Of a stretch of 64,000 nucleotides of DNA, positions 33,051 to 41,807 are shown one piece after another. A program made the translations under genes and the position numbers. Positions within the stretch are counted from its first letter, which is position 1. Each line of letters starts with the position of its first letter. Source of the DNA: an uncultured Anaerolineales bacterium (GTDB lineage Bacteria > Chloroflexota > Anaerolineae > Aggregatilineales > Aggregatilineaceae); contig CAKZOB010000053.1 in assembly GCA_937135955.1 (NCBI GenBank), positions 1 to 64,000 on the forward strand. The letters run 5' to 3'. Under the pieces are notes generated by a model. The model worked only from the letters and a program-made list of their open reading frames with translations. It did not search any database and was not told the DNA's origin.

Positions 33051-33740
33051 ATGAAAACAGTATTCTGGCTGGTCTGGGCCGGGGTCTTGGCAACTGCAGT
33101 GCTGGGAACGGCGGCGACGCTCGGTTACGCTCCGTCTGCCGTTGCGCTGGCGGAGCAAACACCGCAGGGATTGGCGGGGCGCGTCACCCTCACCCCGCCG
33201 CCCGCAACGATCAGCATCTCCTCCCCTTCGGTCACGCCGGAGCGCGACTGTACGCAGGTCTTCCCGCTGGAAAACGTGGAAGCGGTCGAACTGGGGCGCA
33301 CCACTTTGCTGCAGCTTGAGGCAGCCTTGGGGCGGGCCAGGCGCGATCCGGGGCGTGCCAGCTACTACCGCTTCACGGCGCAGGGGTGTGTGCTGCGGGC
33401 GCTGATCGGGGTGGAGGAAGTGCTCGAAATTGAGGTGCGCGACTACGGCACGCTCGGCCTGTTGCTGGAGCGTTACGGCATCCCCGCCGCCGTGGGCGTG
33501 TCGCAGGGCAACCTGACCCTGCTGGAAGTCGGCTATACGGTATTGCTCTATCCCGACCGGGGAGTGATCGCCGTGTTGCCAGTCGAGCCGACGGCGTTGA
33601 CCCCCGATACGCCGCTCTACCGGCTGATCTTTCGCCCGCCTTTTGGGGCCGCTGCGCAACTCAGGCGGCTCAACGCCCGTGCGGTCGCCTGGCCGCTGCC
33701 GACGGGCACGCCCACGCCTGATGCGGAGCATGAGTCATGA
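33051..33740 (+). CDS. Secreted protein of unknown function
   Basis: A 229-aa protein that I do not recognise. The first 35 residues are a signal peptide (MKTVFWLVWAGVLATAVLGT, ending near AVALAEQ). The rest is a soluble domain with alternating short strands and one helix (TTLLQLEAALGRARRDPGRA). It has two cysteines (RDCTQVF and QGCVLRA) about 40 residues apart that could form a disulfide. The C-terminus is rich in Pro and Thr (LPTGTPTPDAEHES). It stands alone downstream of the divergent kinase gene. The pattern resembles small secreted Chloroflexi-type orphan proteins, but no family can be assigned. Confidence 0.65.
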   Translation: MKTVFWLVWAGVLATAVLGTAATLGYAPSAVALAEQTPQGLAGRVTLTPPPATISISSPSVTPERDCTQVFPLENVEAVELGRTTLLQLEAALGRARRDPGRASYYRFTAQGCVLRALIGVEEVLEIEVRDYGTLGLLLERYGIPAAVGVSQGNLTLLEVGYTVLLYPDRGVIAVLPVEPTALTPDTPLYRLIFRPPFGAAAQLRRLNARAVAWPLPTGTPTPDAEHES

Positions 33741-34097
33741 GTCTGGAGACACGAGTCCTGAGTTCAAGGGCGGACAGCCATTGAGAGCATCGCGAACACT
33801 TAACTTTACCTCACCCCCGCTCGGCGCTGGCGCGCCTCGCGCCCCCTCTCCGACGCGGCTATGCATTACCCACATCTTGAGCCGATGGCCCTCAACCCCC
33901 GGCCCCTTCGCCCGCGCTGCGGGCGAAGGGGAGCGCCTGGGCGACAGAAAGTGAGTCCCCTCGCCCCGCGACGCCGTCGCGAGGGAGAGGGGATTCAGGG
34001 GTGAGGGGCAGCGGACTGCGGCAAATTGCCCGTCACATTTTGCACGCACCCGTCAGAAGGTATGCCTTGCTCTCAATGCTGGGGGCTGGTGACGAAG
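33741..34097. other. Intergenic region filled by family A repeat
   Basis: A 357-base gap with no gene. 33735-33762 has a GAGTCTGGAGACACGAGTCC fragment also seen near 16225. 33799-34060 is a long family A repeat copy. The last bases precede the convergent PLP-enzyme gene. Confidence 0.7.
33799..34060. repeat. Dispersed palindromic repeat, family A copy 3
   Basis: The longest copy. It carries the CACCCCCGCTCGGCGCTGGC unit, the ATCTTGAGCCGATGGCCCTC lead-in, then CCCTTCGCCCGCGCTGCGGG, CTCGCCCCGCGACGCCGTCG and a closing CCGTCACATTTTGCACGCAC. Confidence 0.85.
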
Positions 34098-35222
34098 TCA
34101 CGGCGCAGCAGAAGAGCGTATCGCCGAGTCGAGATCGTCCCACAGGTCATCAGCATCTTCGATACCAACGCTAAGGCGCAGGAGCGAGGGCGGAAGGTGT
34201 TCCTGCCCTGGGATGGCAGCCCTGCGCTCCATTGTCGATTCCACGGCTCCCAGGCTGGTGGCATGGCGAATGAGCCGGACATTGCGGCAGACTGCATCCG
34301 CAAACTCGGCCCCTCCCAGCAGATCGAACGAAATGATCGTTCCGAAGCCCTTGAGCATACGCCTGGCAATAGCATGGGTCGGGTGCGAGGGTAGGCCCGG
34401 ATAGCGGACGCAGGTGACCAGTGGGTGCTTCTCAAGCCGCTCCGCCAGGATCATGGCGGTCTGTTGCGCTCGCTGCAGGCGCAGCGCGAGAGTCCGCGCC
34501 CCCCGCACAGCCAGAAAGGCTTCCAGTGTTCCGGGGGTCGCGCCGGTCAACTCGCGCGACTTCCTGAGGGCGCGCCAGAGCGCTTCATCTCTGGTCGTGA
34601 CGACCCCCGCCAGTAAGTCGGAATGGCCGCCGATGAACTTGGTCGCCGACTGGACTGATACTGTGGCACCGAAGTCGAGCGGCTGTTGATTTAAAGGCGT
34701 GGCAAAGGTGTTATCTACCGCCACGATCGCTCCAGGCTTGCGGGGGGCAGCGCAGATGGCTTCCAGGTCGGCCACGATCAGCAAGGGGTTCGAGGGCGAT
34801 TCGAGCCAGATCAGGTCTGCGACGGCGCAGGCATCTATCCATCCGGCGGTGTCGTCCACTGCCACACGCCGCACAGTCCAGCGTCCGCGGGCCGCGCCCG
34901 CCGCTGCCAGGCCCACCGTCCCCAGGTAACAGTCATCGGGCAACACCACTACCGCACCGGCTGGCAGTTGATCAAACACAGCGGCAATGGCCGCCATGCC
35001 GGAAGCAAAGGCTAAGGCCTTACCCGCCTCAAGCCCACCGACAATCTCTTCGAGTGCTTCCCAGGTCGGTGTGCCATCATCGCGCGAGTACCCGCGCTCG
35101 CTGCCGAGGACGAAGTTCGATGCAGGAATCGGCGGCACGTTCAACGGTGCGCCAGGCTCCGAAGCGCGGCCTGCCGAGACGAGCCACGATTCCGGTTTGA
35201 TGCCAGAAGAGAATTTCTCCAT
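34098..35222 (-). CDS. PLP enzyme of the cystathionine gamma-synthase/lyase family
   Basis: Trans-sulfuration-type PLP enzyme acting on sulfur amino acids (gamma-synthase, gamma-lyase or methionine gamma-lyase type). It is 374 aa from the ATG at 35222, with GGAG eight bases upstream. The Schiff-base lysine is Lys195 in SVQSATKFIGGHSDLLAG. The ring-stacking region is LAFASGMAAIAAVFDQL, and the cofactor aspartate is in IVAVDNTFATPLNQQPL. The YSRDDGTPTWEALE segment replaces the usual YxRxxNPT. The C-terminal LLRLSVGIEDADDLWDDL is typical. The precise reaction is not decidable. It stands alone between repeat-filled gaps and may supply sulfide or homocysteine in this sulfur-active organism. Confidence 0.9.
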   Translation of the reverse strand: MEKFSSGIKPESWLVSAGRASEPGAPLNVPPIPASNFVLGSERGYSRDDGTPTWEALEEIVGGLEAGKALAFASGMAAIAAVFDQLPAGAVVVLPDDCYLGTVGLAAAGAARGRWTVRRVAVDDTAGWIDACAVADLIWLESPSNPLLIVADLEAICAAPRKPGAIVAVDNTFATPLNQQPLDFGATVSVQSATKFIGGHSDLLAGVVTTRDEALWRALRKSRELTGATPGTLEAFLAVRGARTLALRLQRAQQTAMILAERLEKHPLVTCVRYPGLPSHPTHAIARRMLKGFGTIISFDLLGGAEFADAVCRNVRLIRHATSLGAVESTMERRAAIPGQEHLPPSLLRLSVGIEDADDLWDDLDSAIRSSAAP

Positions 35223-35413
35223 TTGGAATACTCCATACCAGGCTCTGTGATGGTAGATAACCCCTGAGCACACCTGTCGACATGTCCCAGGCAGGGCCAT
35301 TAGCCGGGATTCTCGCCCTCTGAATTCGTAGCTCACTCCTCCGTCAGTTGTCCAGCGTCGCCCGATCAGTAGAATTGAAGGCGACTGATATCATCACACT
35401 GCAGGAGGCTACC

Positions 35414-35998
35414 ATGGAAGAGCTACGCGCCATTCTGAATTCGGTTGGGCCGTCGAACGACACGCTGGCGTGGGATTTGGCGCTCTATGGGCTGTTCTTC
35501 CTCAACCTGATCACGTTGCTGATGTTGCCCGACGGCTCGACGACGGGCACCATCCTCAGCATCTTTGTCCTGGTCTCCATTTTCATTGACAAGACCTTTG
35601 CCTTCGGCTACCTGATTGACAGCGGCCCCTATACGCCGGAGACATGTCACGCCAAGATTTTCGTGGGTACCTACCTCATCCGGGCGGCCATGTTCGCTGC
35701 CCCGCTGACAGTCGCCGCGTCTACCGACAGCGGCAAGGTACGCGCGACGGGCGTCATCGCAGGGATCGGCGGAGGCATCTACATGTTCGTGCGCTGGTTC
35801 TTCGATCAGCGCAACATCGAAGCACCCGATATCACCTGCTTCAACACCGCGGTGATGGCGCAAAATATGGGTATGATGCTGCTCCTGGCGCGGCTGGTGC
35901 TGGGCCGTCGGCTACGCCTGGGCGTCGTATACCGGCACGTTCCAGTCGCGGTAACGGGCGATCTTGCCGCGCACAAGGTCGAAGTAGAGCTGCCGTAG
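35414..35998 (+). CDS. Integral membrane protein of unknown function
   Basis: A 194-aa protein with five predicted helices: near residues 20-40, 45-62, 80-100 (IFVGTYLIRAAMFAAPLTVA), 110-130 and 145-165. A strong AGGAGG lies five bases before the ATG at 35414. There are no motifs I recognise. The last 26 or so residues (LGVVYRHVPVAVTGDL onward) are encoded antisense to the C-terminus of ilvE and are probably a readthrough extension after loss of an earlier stop. Real gene status rests on the ribosome binding site, the hydrophobicity pattern and the long frame. Confidence 0.65.
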   Translation: MEELRAILNSVGPSNDTLAWDLALYGLFFLNLITLLMLPDGSTTGTILSIFVLVSIFIDKTFAFGYLIDSGPYTPETCHAKIFVGTYLIRAAMFAAPLTVAASTDSGKVRATGVIAGIGGGIYMFVRWFFDQRNIEAPDITCFNTAVMAQNMGMMLLLARLVLGRRLRLGVVYRHVPVAVTGDLAAHKVEVELP

Positions 35999-36850
35999 CT
36001 GACTGACGATCGGCCCCATCTTGCCGGTGCCCACCGGACGATGATCTACTTCGGTGATCGCTACGATCTGCACGCCCGTCCCGCAGAAGAACGCTTCATC
36101 GGCCACGAAGACCTCGGTGCGGTCAATATCGCGCACCTCGACCGGCACGCCCATCTCGTGCTGCAACAGATGGATCACCGTGCGACGGGTGATGCCCTCC
36201 AGGATGTTGGTGGTCACCGGCGGGGTGATCGCCACGCCGTCGCGCACCATGAAGAAGTTCTCGGCGCTGCCTTCGGAGATGTGGCCATTGTGATCCAACA
36301 CCAGCGCTTCGTCGAAACCAGCGAGCGCGGCGTCGGTCTTGATAAAGGCCGAGTTGGCGTAGGCTCCGGTGATCTTGCCGCGGGCCGGAATCATGTTGTC
36401 GTCAATGCGCCGCCAGGCCGAGAAGGTGACGCGCGAACCTTCTTCGTTGGGGATGTAGCTGCCGAACGGCTGCGCGAACATGGTGAAATCGCATTCCAGG
36501 TCGTGCAGGCGCACGCCGATCACGGTCGAGGACTTGTAAACCAGGGGACGGATGTAAACGTCTACCCCGCGGTAATTCTCGGTGCGCAGCAGGTCAATGA
36601 GGATGGCGAGCATGGATTCCGGCGTGTGCGGCAGGTCCATCATCAATATTTTGGCCGAATTGAGCACACGCTTGAAATGTTCGAGCGGGCGGAAGAGGAA
36701 TAACTGCTGTTCGTCGTCGTTCCAATAGGCCCGCATCCCGCCAAACGCGCCCGTCCCATAATTGAGCGCATGGGTCATTACGCTGACTTTGGCTTCTTCG
36801 ATGGGCACAATGCGGCCCTGGAAATAAGCATACGAAGGTCCTTGCGCCAT
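35912..36850 (-). CDS. ilvE: Branched-chain amino acid aminotransferase
   Basis: Last step of leucine, isoleucine and valine synthesis, or the first step of their breakdown. In 312 aa, the catalytic Lys159 lies in ARGKITGAYANS, and the class IV signature EALVLDHNGHISEGSAENFF follows at about residue 180. The N-terminal FGGMRAYWND and VYIRPLVYKS place it with the long-established bacterial IlvE group. The start at 36850 has AAGGAG nine bases upstream; the longer frame has no conserved residues. Its 3' end overlaps the convergent membrane-protein gene by 87 bases. A TATAAT lies at 36960-36965 on this strand. Confidence 0.95.
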   Translation of the reverse strand: MAQGPSYAYFQGRIVPIEEAKVSVMTHALNYGTGAFGGMRAYWNDDEQQLFLFRPLEHFKRVLNSAKILMMDLPHTPESMLAILIDLLRTENYRGVDVYIRPLVYKSSTVIGVRLHDLECDFTMFAQPFGSYIPNEEGSRVTFSAWRRIDDNMIPARGKITGAYANSAFIKTDAALAGFDEALVLDHNGHISEGSAENFFMVRDGVAITPPVTTNILEGITRRTVIHLLQHEMGVPVEVRDIDRTEVFVADEAFFCGTGVQIVAITEVDHRPVGTGKMGPIVSQLRQLYFDLVRGKIARYRDWNVPVYDAQA

Positions 36851-36959
36851 ATGACCAGTCTCCTTGTGGTGTCCACCATACCATCCTATGCCAGACGAGA
36901 CGCCGCCAGACCCCTTGTCGGCGTCCCGTCCCTGGTGCGCTCTGTAGTGCGCCTGCCAG

Positions 36960-36965
36960 ATTATA
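36960..36965 (-). promoter_or_regulatory. -10 element upstream of ilvE
   Basis: TATAAT on the minus strand, about 110 bases before the ilvE start. The -35 region is weak (TCATTG at 17-base spacing). Confidence 0.45.
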
Positions 36966-37011
36966 CGCCCCCTCTGCCTGCGCAATGAATCCAGGCAGGA
37001 CCAAAGGGTCG

Positions 37012-37752
37012 TCACTCCACGAATTCGAGATAGTCGGTCGTCAGCGCGTCCAGGTCGCAGTACATGCCGCGCCGATGTTCTGGTACCAGCAGGGCGATCT
37101 GATACATCATCTCGCGCGTCATGATGCGCAGTTCGTCGCGCGGGATGCGTGTCCGCCCTTCTGTGCGGAAGCGAAACGGTCGCCCGAAGTTGATCTGCAC
37201 CTGGGCGCGGCGCAGTCGGAGCAGGCTACCGGGGAACTGCTCGGTTCCGTCCAGTCCCACGGGCTGGATCACTGCGCCGGTGCGCGTGGCGACGTAGGTG
37301 GTGCCGTCTTTGGGATCGGCCAGGCTGTGATGGCGCGTGCCTTCGGGGGCGATCAGCACGGCGTGCCCGCGTTCCAGCAGGGCGATTGTGCTATCGAGCG
37401 CCTGCCGGTCTACTTCGCCGCGCCGGACGGGGTAGACACCCCATGCCTGCGTCATCAGCCTGACGAGGGGGTTGCGATAGTTCTCGATCTTCGACATGGG
37501 GGTCAGGAAACGGTTGGTGACTGCCCCCACCACCACAAAGGGATCGAGAGCGGCGATATGGTTCATGATCACGATCAGCGGGCCGCTGGCGGGCACGCGC
37601 TCACTGCCCGTGCAGTGGGCGTTCACCAACAGGCGAAGCCCTACTCCGCGTAGCAGCGCGTCGCGTAGCCAGCGCCGCCGTCGATCGTACTGCGCCTGAC
37701 GCTCGACCACGGGGTGCAGGCGAGTGCGGGTAGGCTGGTCGGTAGTGCTCAC
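37012..37752 (-). CDS. plsC: 1-acyl-glycerol-3-phosphate acyltransferase (PlsC family)
   Basis: Second acylation in phospholipid synthesis. A 246-aa protein with the acyltransferase block I MNHIAALDPFVVVG (NHxxxxD-like, His and Asp present), block III APEGTRHHSLADPKDG and the hydrophobic block IV region AVIQPVGLDG. The translation start is a GTG at 37752 with GGGAG seven bases upstream. Membrane association through the hydrophobic LIVIMNHI region is likely. It is the second gene of a minus-strand group with the pseudouridine synthase. Confidence 0.87.
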   Translation of the reverse strand: MSTTDQPTRTRLHPVVERQAQYDRRRRWLRDALLRGVGLRLLVNAHCTGSERVPASGPLIVIMNHIAALDPFVVVGAVTNRFLTPMSKIENYRNPLVRLMTQAWGVYPVRRGEVDRQALDSTIALLERGHAVLIAPEGTRHHSLADPKDGTTYVATRTGAVIQPVGLDGTEQFPGSLLRLRRAQVQINFGRPFRFRTEGRTRIPRDELRIMTREMMYQIALLVPEHRRGMYCDLDALTTDYLEFVE

Positions 37753-37794
37753 GTCCGTTCTCCCTGGTATGCTCTGGGTGTGCGGTGAACAGAG

Positions 37795-38517
37795 TCAGGA
37801 CTTACGGCCCTCTTTGAGGCGGCGCACTTCCGTCGGAGTGAGGGTGCGCCACTGACCGGGCCGCAGATGCCCGATCTCCAGGAATTCGATCTTGACGCGA
37901 ATCAGGCGTTTGACGGGGTGCCCCAGCAACAACGCCACGCGGCGAATCTGGCGATTACGCCCTTCGCGCATGATCACTTCCAGCCAGGTATCGCTGCCGG
38001 TTTCTTCCAGCACACGCACTTTGGCCGGAGCAGTGCGTTCGCCATCGAGCACCACACCATGCCGCCACGCTTCGAGCGTCTTGGGCGCGGGCCGCCCCCC
38101 TACCAGCACGTGGTAGGTCTTGGTGTGCCCGTAGCGCGGATGCATCAGGCGGTCGGCCAGGTCGCCGTCGTTGGTGAGCAGGATCAGCCCCTCGCTCTCG
38201 GCGTCGAGCCGGCCCACGGTGAAGAGATGCCCTTCGTGTGGCACCAGTTCATACACCAGCGGACGGCGTTCTTTGCCCTGGCGACGGCGGCTGCACAGCA
38301 CGTTGCGGGGCTTGTAGAGCAGGTAATAGACGAACTCCGGCGGTTTGAGCAGTTCTCCGTCTACGCGCACCTCATCGCGCGTCAGGTCGGCTTTTTCGCC
38401 GATCTGCGCCACCCGCCCATTGACGGTCACGCGGCCCTGCTGAATGAGTTCTTCAGCGGCCCGCCGCGAGGCGATGCCCGCCTGGGAGATCAGTTTTTGC
38501 AGTCGTTCTTCGGCCAT
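37795..38517 (-). CDS. 23S rRNA pseudouridine synthase, RluB/RsuA family
   Basis: Pseudouridylation of ribosomal RNA. A 240-aa enzyme: an S4 RNA-binding domain at residues 1-60 (LQKLISQAGIASRRAAEELI), then the catalytic core with the nucleophilic Asp in VGRLDAESEGLILLTNDGDL, near residue 105, and EGRNRQIRRVALLLGHPVKR near the end. These are typical RluB/RsuA marks; the exact target uridine is not deducible. The start is placed at 38517 (MAEERL), preceded by AGGA. Confidence 0.94.
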   Translation of the reverse strand: MAEERLQKLISQAGIASRRAAEELIQQGRVTVNGRVAQIGEKADLTRDEVRVDGELLKPPEFVYYLLYKPRNVLCSRRRQGKERRPLVYELVPHEGHLFTVGRLDAESEGLILLTNDGDLADRLMHPRYGHTKTYHVLVGGRPAPKTLEAWRHGVVLDGERTAPAKVRVLEETGSDTWLEVIMREGRNRQIRRVALLLGHPVKRLIRVKIEFLEIGHLRPGQWRTLTPTEVRRLKEGRKS

Positions 38518-38545
38518 TGCTTTCCTATATCCCTCAGGGCCAGGG

Positions 38546-39820
38546 TTACTGTCCGGCATAGCGCACCACGACCAGGGTCGTGTCGTCGAAGGGGGGCGCA
38601 GCGCCCCGGAACGCTTCGACCGCTGCGATCAGGTGTTCCTTGATGGCAGAAGCCGGACGGTCGGCGCAGGCGCGCACCGTCTCTACCAGCCGCGCGTCGC
38701 CGAACGGCTCGCCGCGTTCGTTCTCCGCTTCGGTCAGGCCATCTGTGTAGAGTATCAGCACATCACCCGCTGTCATCTGGAACTCTACTGGCCGCAAGGG
38801 CAGGTCGGCGAACCAGCCCAGCGGACGCCCCCCGCGCGGCAGGAATTCATGGGTGCCCTGGGTCGTGCGCCACAGCAGCGGGCGGTTGTGACCAGCGTTC
38901 ACCCCCAAAACGCGCCCGCCGGGATGCAGCAGCGCATAGTAGACGGTCACGAACATGCCCGACTCGATATCCTGCAACAGGGTCGCGTTGGTCTGGCCCA
39001 GGGCGGCTTCGGGCGTGCCCGTCATCAGCGTAGCGCTGCGGATCAGGCTGCGCGCCATGGCCATGAAGATCGCCGCGGGCGCGCCCTTGTCCGACACATC
39101 GGCGATGATCACGCCCAGCCCGTCGTCTACTGGCAGACAATCGTAGAAATCGCCGGCCACTTCGCGGGCCGTGCGCCACTCCGCGGTGATGTCATAACCG
39201 GCCAGCACAGGCAGCGTCCCCGGCAGGAGATCGCGCTGAATGACCTGAGCCATCTGTAGCTCTTTTTCCATGCGCCCTTTTTCGACGGCCACCCGGTAGA
39301 GCCGGGCGTTTTCGATGGCCACGCCCGCCTGGGCAGCGAAGGCGGTCAGCAGCTCGCGGTGACTCTCGTTGAACAGGCCCGCCTGCAGCCGGTTGTCCAC
39401 ATAGACCAGCCCGATCAGGCGCTCTTTGACCAGGATGGGCACACAGAGGATCGAGCGCAGCCCCAGGATCATGATGCTTTCCCCGCGCGTAAAGCGCTTG
39501 TCGAACTGCGCGTTGTCGGTGAGCAGAGGTTGGCGGGTTTGCATCACCTTGCGGATGATCGTCGTGCTCACCTGGAATTCGGGGGACTGCAGATCGCGGC
39601 GATCCATCCCGCGGGCGACCTTGAACTCCATCTCGCCGCGGTTGTTGTCGCACAGCATCAGGAAGCCGCGCTCTGCGTTGGTGACCTCGATCACGCGATC
39701 CATGACGTTTTCCAGCACCGTGTCCAGGTCGAGGCTGGAATTCAATTCGCGCGTGATCTGGTAGAGCGTCGCCAGGTGTTGGGGGTCGGACACCGGCGGG
39801 GTGTGTGACAGCTCGCTCAT
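38546..39820 (-). CDS. GAF-PP2C (RsbU/SpoIIE-type) serine phosphatase
   Basis: A 424-aa regulatory phosphatase that typically dephosphorylates an anti-sigma antagonist. An N-terminal GAF domain (about 20-185, with ILCVPILVKERLIGLVYVDN) senses an unknown ligand. A helical linker (GRMEKELQMAQVIQRDLLPG) leads to the PP2C core. Metal-binding aspartates are seen in VAGDFYDCLPVDDG, VIIADVSDKGAPAAIFMA and LILYTDGLTEAENERGEPFG, with PPFDDTTLVVVRY at the end. The start at 39820 follows GAGGA by seven bases. It is divergent from the M20 peptidase gene. Confidence 0.93.
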   Translation of the reverse strand: MSELSHTPPVSDPQHLATLYQITRELNSSLDLDTVLENVMDRVIEVTNAERGFLMLCDNNRGEMEFKVARGMDRRDLQSPEFQVSTTIIRKVMQTRQPLLTDNAQFDKRFTRGESIMILGLRSILCVPILVKERLIGLVYVDNRLQAGLFNESHRELLTAFAAQAGVAIENARLYRVAVEKGRMEKELQMAQVIQRDLLPGTLPVLAGYDITAEWRTAREVAGDFYDCLPVDDGLGVIIADVSDKGAPAAIFMAMARSLIRSATLMTGTPEAALGQTNATLLQDIESGMFVTVYYALLHPGGRVLGVNAGHNRPLLWRTTQGTHEFLPRGGRPLGWFADLPLRPVEFQMTAGDVLILYTDGLTEAENERGEPFGDARLVETVRACADRPASAIKEHLIAAVEAFRGAAPPFDDTTLVVVRYAGQ

Positions 39821-39848
39821 GGCATCGTCCTCGGCGTGGAGTGCCCGC

Positions 39849-39854
39849 ATTATA
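39849..39854 (-). promoter_or_regulatory. -10 element for the PP2C phosphatase gene
   Basis: TATAAT on the minus strand, about 30 bases before the start codon, in a GCTATAATGCG context also seen in other minus-strand promoters here. Confidence 0.5.
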
Positions 39855-39869
39855 GCACCCAGGGCCTGC

Positions 39870-39897
39870 TTTGCACACCGCCTCTCGCTGGTATAAT
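39870..39897 (+). promoter_or_regulatory. Promoter of the M20 peptidase gene
   Basis: TTTGCA (39870-39875), a 16-base spacer and TATAAT (39892-39897), about 135 bases before the ATG. The leader includes a GAGTCTGAAAAGTCC-type fragment. Confidence 0.5.
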
Positions 39898-40032
39898 CGA
39901 GGCCTCACGAACCGGTTATGTCGTAGTTGGGAGTGATGAGGCGGGAGTATCGAGTCTGAAAAGTCCCTACAGGCTGTCCAGACTCATCGTGGGTTACTCT
40001 CTACTCCCAACCCCTCCACGCAAGGAGTACCG

Positions 40033-41394
40033 ATGAATCCCTACGAGTATCAGGAAGCGCACCGCGCGGACTTCCTGGAAGAACTCAAAGAATGGCTGCG
40101 CATTCCCAGCATCAGCACGCTTTCCGCGCACAAAGACGATGTGCGCCGCGCGGCAGAATGGCTGCGCGATCACTTTCTGCGCATCGGCATGACGCGGGCC
40201 GAGGTCTTCCCCACCAGGGGGCATCCGATAGTTTACGCTGAGTGGCTGGGCGCGCCCGGCGCGCCGACTGTGCTGATCTACGGTCATTACGACGTGCAGC
40301 CCGCCGATGACGCTGGCAATCAGTGGCTCAGCGATCCCTTCGAGCCGGTTGTACGCGATGGCAATCTTTATGCGCGAGGCGCAACCGACGACAAGGGGCA
40401 GACCTTCACGCAGATCAAAGCCGTCCAAAGCCTGCTGGCGACCGGAAATATGCCGGTCAACGTCAAGTTCGTGATCGAGGGCGAGGAGGAGTCCGGCTCG
40501 ACCAACATGTATCCTTTTGTTGAGGAACACGCCGGGCTGCTGGCTGCCGATGTCGTCGTAGTATCCGACACGCAGATACTCACCCTGGATCGCCCCTCTA
40601 TCGTCATCGGACTGCGCGGCATCGTCTATATGGAGATCGAGGTGCGCGGGCCGCGCCAGGCGCTGCATTCCGGCGTATATGGCGGCATCGTGCACAACCC
40701 CGCGCAGGCGCTGGCGGAGATTCTGGCGGCGTTGCACGACCGCGACGGGCGCGTGACTGTGCCCGGCTTCTACGACGACGTGCTCGAGCTTTCGCCCGCC
40801 GAACGCGCCGCGCTGGCACAGGTGCCCTTCACCCTGGAGCGCCTGCAACGCGATACTGGCGTGAGCGTGCCCTGGGGCGAGCCGGGCTACGAACTGCACG
40901 AACGGCTGGGCATCCGCCCCACCCTGGAGATCAACGGGCTGGTCAGCGGCTGGACGGGCGAAGGGGGCAAGACTGTGCTGCCCGATACGGCCCTGGCCAA
41001 GGTCAGTTGCCGCCTGGTGCCGCGCCAGGACCCGCACACCATCTACCGGCTGGTGGCGGATCACGTCGCCGCGCTGACGCCGCCCACCGTGCGCAGCGAG
41101 ACGCGCCTGTTGCACGCGGGCAACTGGGTCGTGGCAGAGGCTGACTCTCCCTATGTGCAGGCAGCGGCCCGCGCCTACGAGTTCGGCTTTGGAGCGGCCC
41201 CTGTCTATACGCGCGATGGTGGCTCGATACCGGTGCTCGGTGCCTTGCAAAGAGTCCTGGGCACGCCGGTCGTGCTGATGGGCTTCGGCCTGCCGGACGA
41301 CAACCTGCACGCCCCCAACGAAAAGTATTCGCTGGAGTGCTTCTACCGCGGGATGAAGACAGCGGCGCGCTTCTACCAGGAACTGAGGCGCTGA
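40033..41394 (+). CDS. M20-family dipeptidase/deacylase
   Basis: A zinc-dependent exopeptidase of 453 aa. The metal site is visible: YGHYDVQPADDAGNQW (His, Asp), ARGATDDKGQTFTQ (bridging Asp) and IEGEEESGSTNMYPF (general-base Glu-Glu pair). The MetalBD and lid domains follow the usual order (PRQALHSGVYGGIVHNPAQA for the dimerisation domain). It is cytosolic with no signal. AAGGAG is six bases before the ATG. The family is wide (CNDP-like dipeptidases), so the exact substrate is open. Confidence 0.93.
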   Translation: MNPYEYQEAHRADFLEELKEWLRIPSISTLSAHKDDVRRAAEWLRDHFLRIGMTRAEVFPTRGHPIVYAEWLGAPGAPTVLIYGHYDVQPADDAGNQWLSDPFEPVVRDGNLYARGATDDKGQTFTQIKAVQSLLATGNMPVNVKFVIEGEEESGSTNMYPFVEEHAGLLAADVVVVSDTQILTLDRPSIVIGLRGIVYMEIEVRGPRQALHSGVYGGIVHNPAQALAEILAALHDRDGRVTVPGFYDDVLELSPAERAALAQVPFTLERLQRDTGVSVPWGEPGYELHERLGIRPTLEINGLVSGWTGEGGKTVLPDTALAKVSCRLVPRQDPHTIYRLVADHVAALTPPTVRSETRLLHAGNWVVAEADSPYVQAAARAYEFGFGAAPVYTRDGGSIPVLGALQRVLGTPVVLMGFGLPDDNLHAPNEKYSLECFYRGMKTAARFYQELRR

Positions 41395-41484
41395 AGACAG
41401 AAAGGCTCCGTCCGCGCGGGCGCGCAGAGCAAAACAAGCCGGGCTTTTCTGTGACCTCAGGAAAACAGGGCGAAGCACCCTTTT

Positions 41485-41625
41485 ACCTCACCCCCGCTTG
41501 GCGCGGGGGCTTACTTTCTGTCGGCCAGGTGCTCCCCTTCGCCCGCAGCGCGGGAGAAGGGACCGGGGGATGAGGGCCATCGCCCGCAGCAAAGTCGCTG
41601 ACAACCTTTGCATGCACCCCTTGCC
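41485..41625. repeat. Dispersed palindromic repeat, family A copy 4
   Basis: It has the CACCCCCGCTTGGCGCGGGG and CCCTTCGCCCGCAGCGCGGG units and ends in GATGAGGGCCATCGCCCGCA. The rest of the M20-tRNA gap (41395-41484) holds nothing I can identify. Confidence 0.8.
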
Positions 41626-41649
41626 AACCCCTGGTCGTTTGTGTATACT
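41621..41649 (+). promoter_or_regulatory. tRNA-Cys promoter
   Basis: TTGCCA (41621-41626), exactly 17 bases, TATACT (41644-41649). It lies about 25 bases before the tRNA. Confidence 0.75.
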
Positions 41650-41672
41650 TTTTCTCACCAGAACACCTAACT

Positions 41673-41743
41673 GGCGACGTCGCCAAGTGGCAAGGCAAGG
41701 GTCTGCAAAACCCTCACCGTGGGTTCGATTCCCACCGTCGCCT
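41673..41743 (+). tRNA. tRNA-Cys (GCA)
   Basis: A 71-nt cloverleaf. Acceptor arms GGCGACG (41673-41679) and CGTCGCC (41736-41742) pair fully. U73 is the discriminator, as expected for cysteine. Anticodon GCA is at 41705-41707 in loop CTGCAAA, and the T-arm is GTGGGTTCGATTCCCAC. CCA is not encoded. Confidence 0.97.
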
Positions 41744-41751
41744 TCATCAGA

Positions 41752-41778
41752 AAAACGGGAGCAGCGCGCTCCCGTTTT
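41752..41778. terminator. Bidirectional terminator between tRNA-Cys and acs
   Basis: Stem CGGGAGC/GCTCCCG (41756-41762 and 41768-41774), flanked by four A on the left and four T on the right, so it can stop both converging transcripts. Confidence 0.85.
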
Positions 41779-41807
41779 CGCTTTGGCTGACGGCTGAAAG
41801 CCAATCG

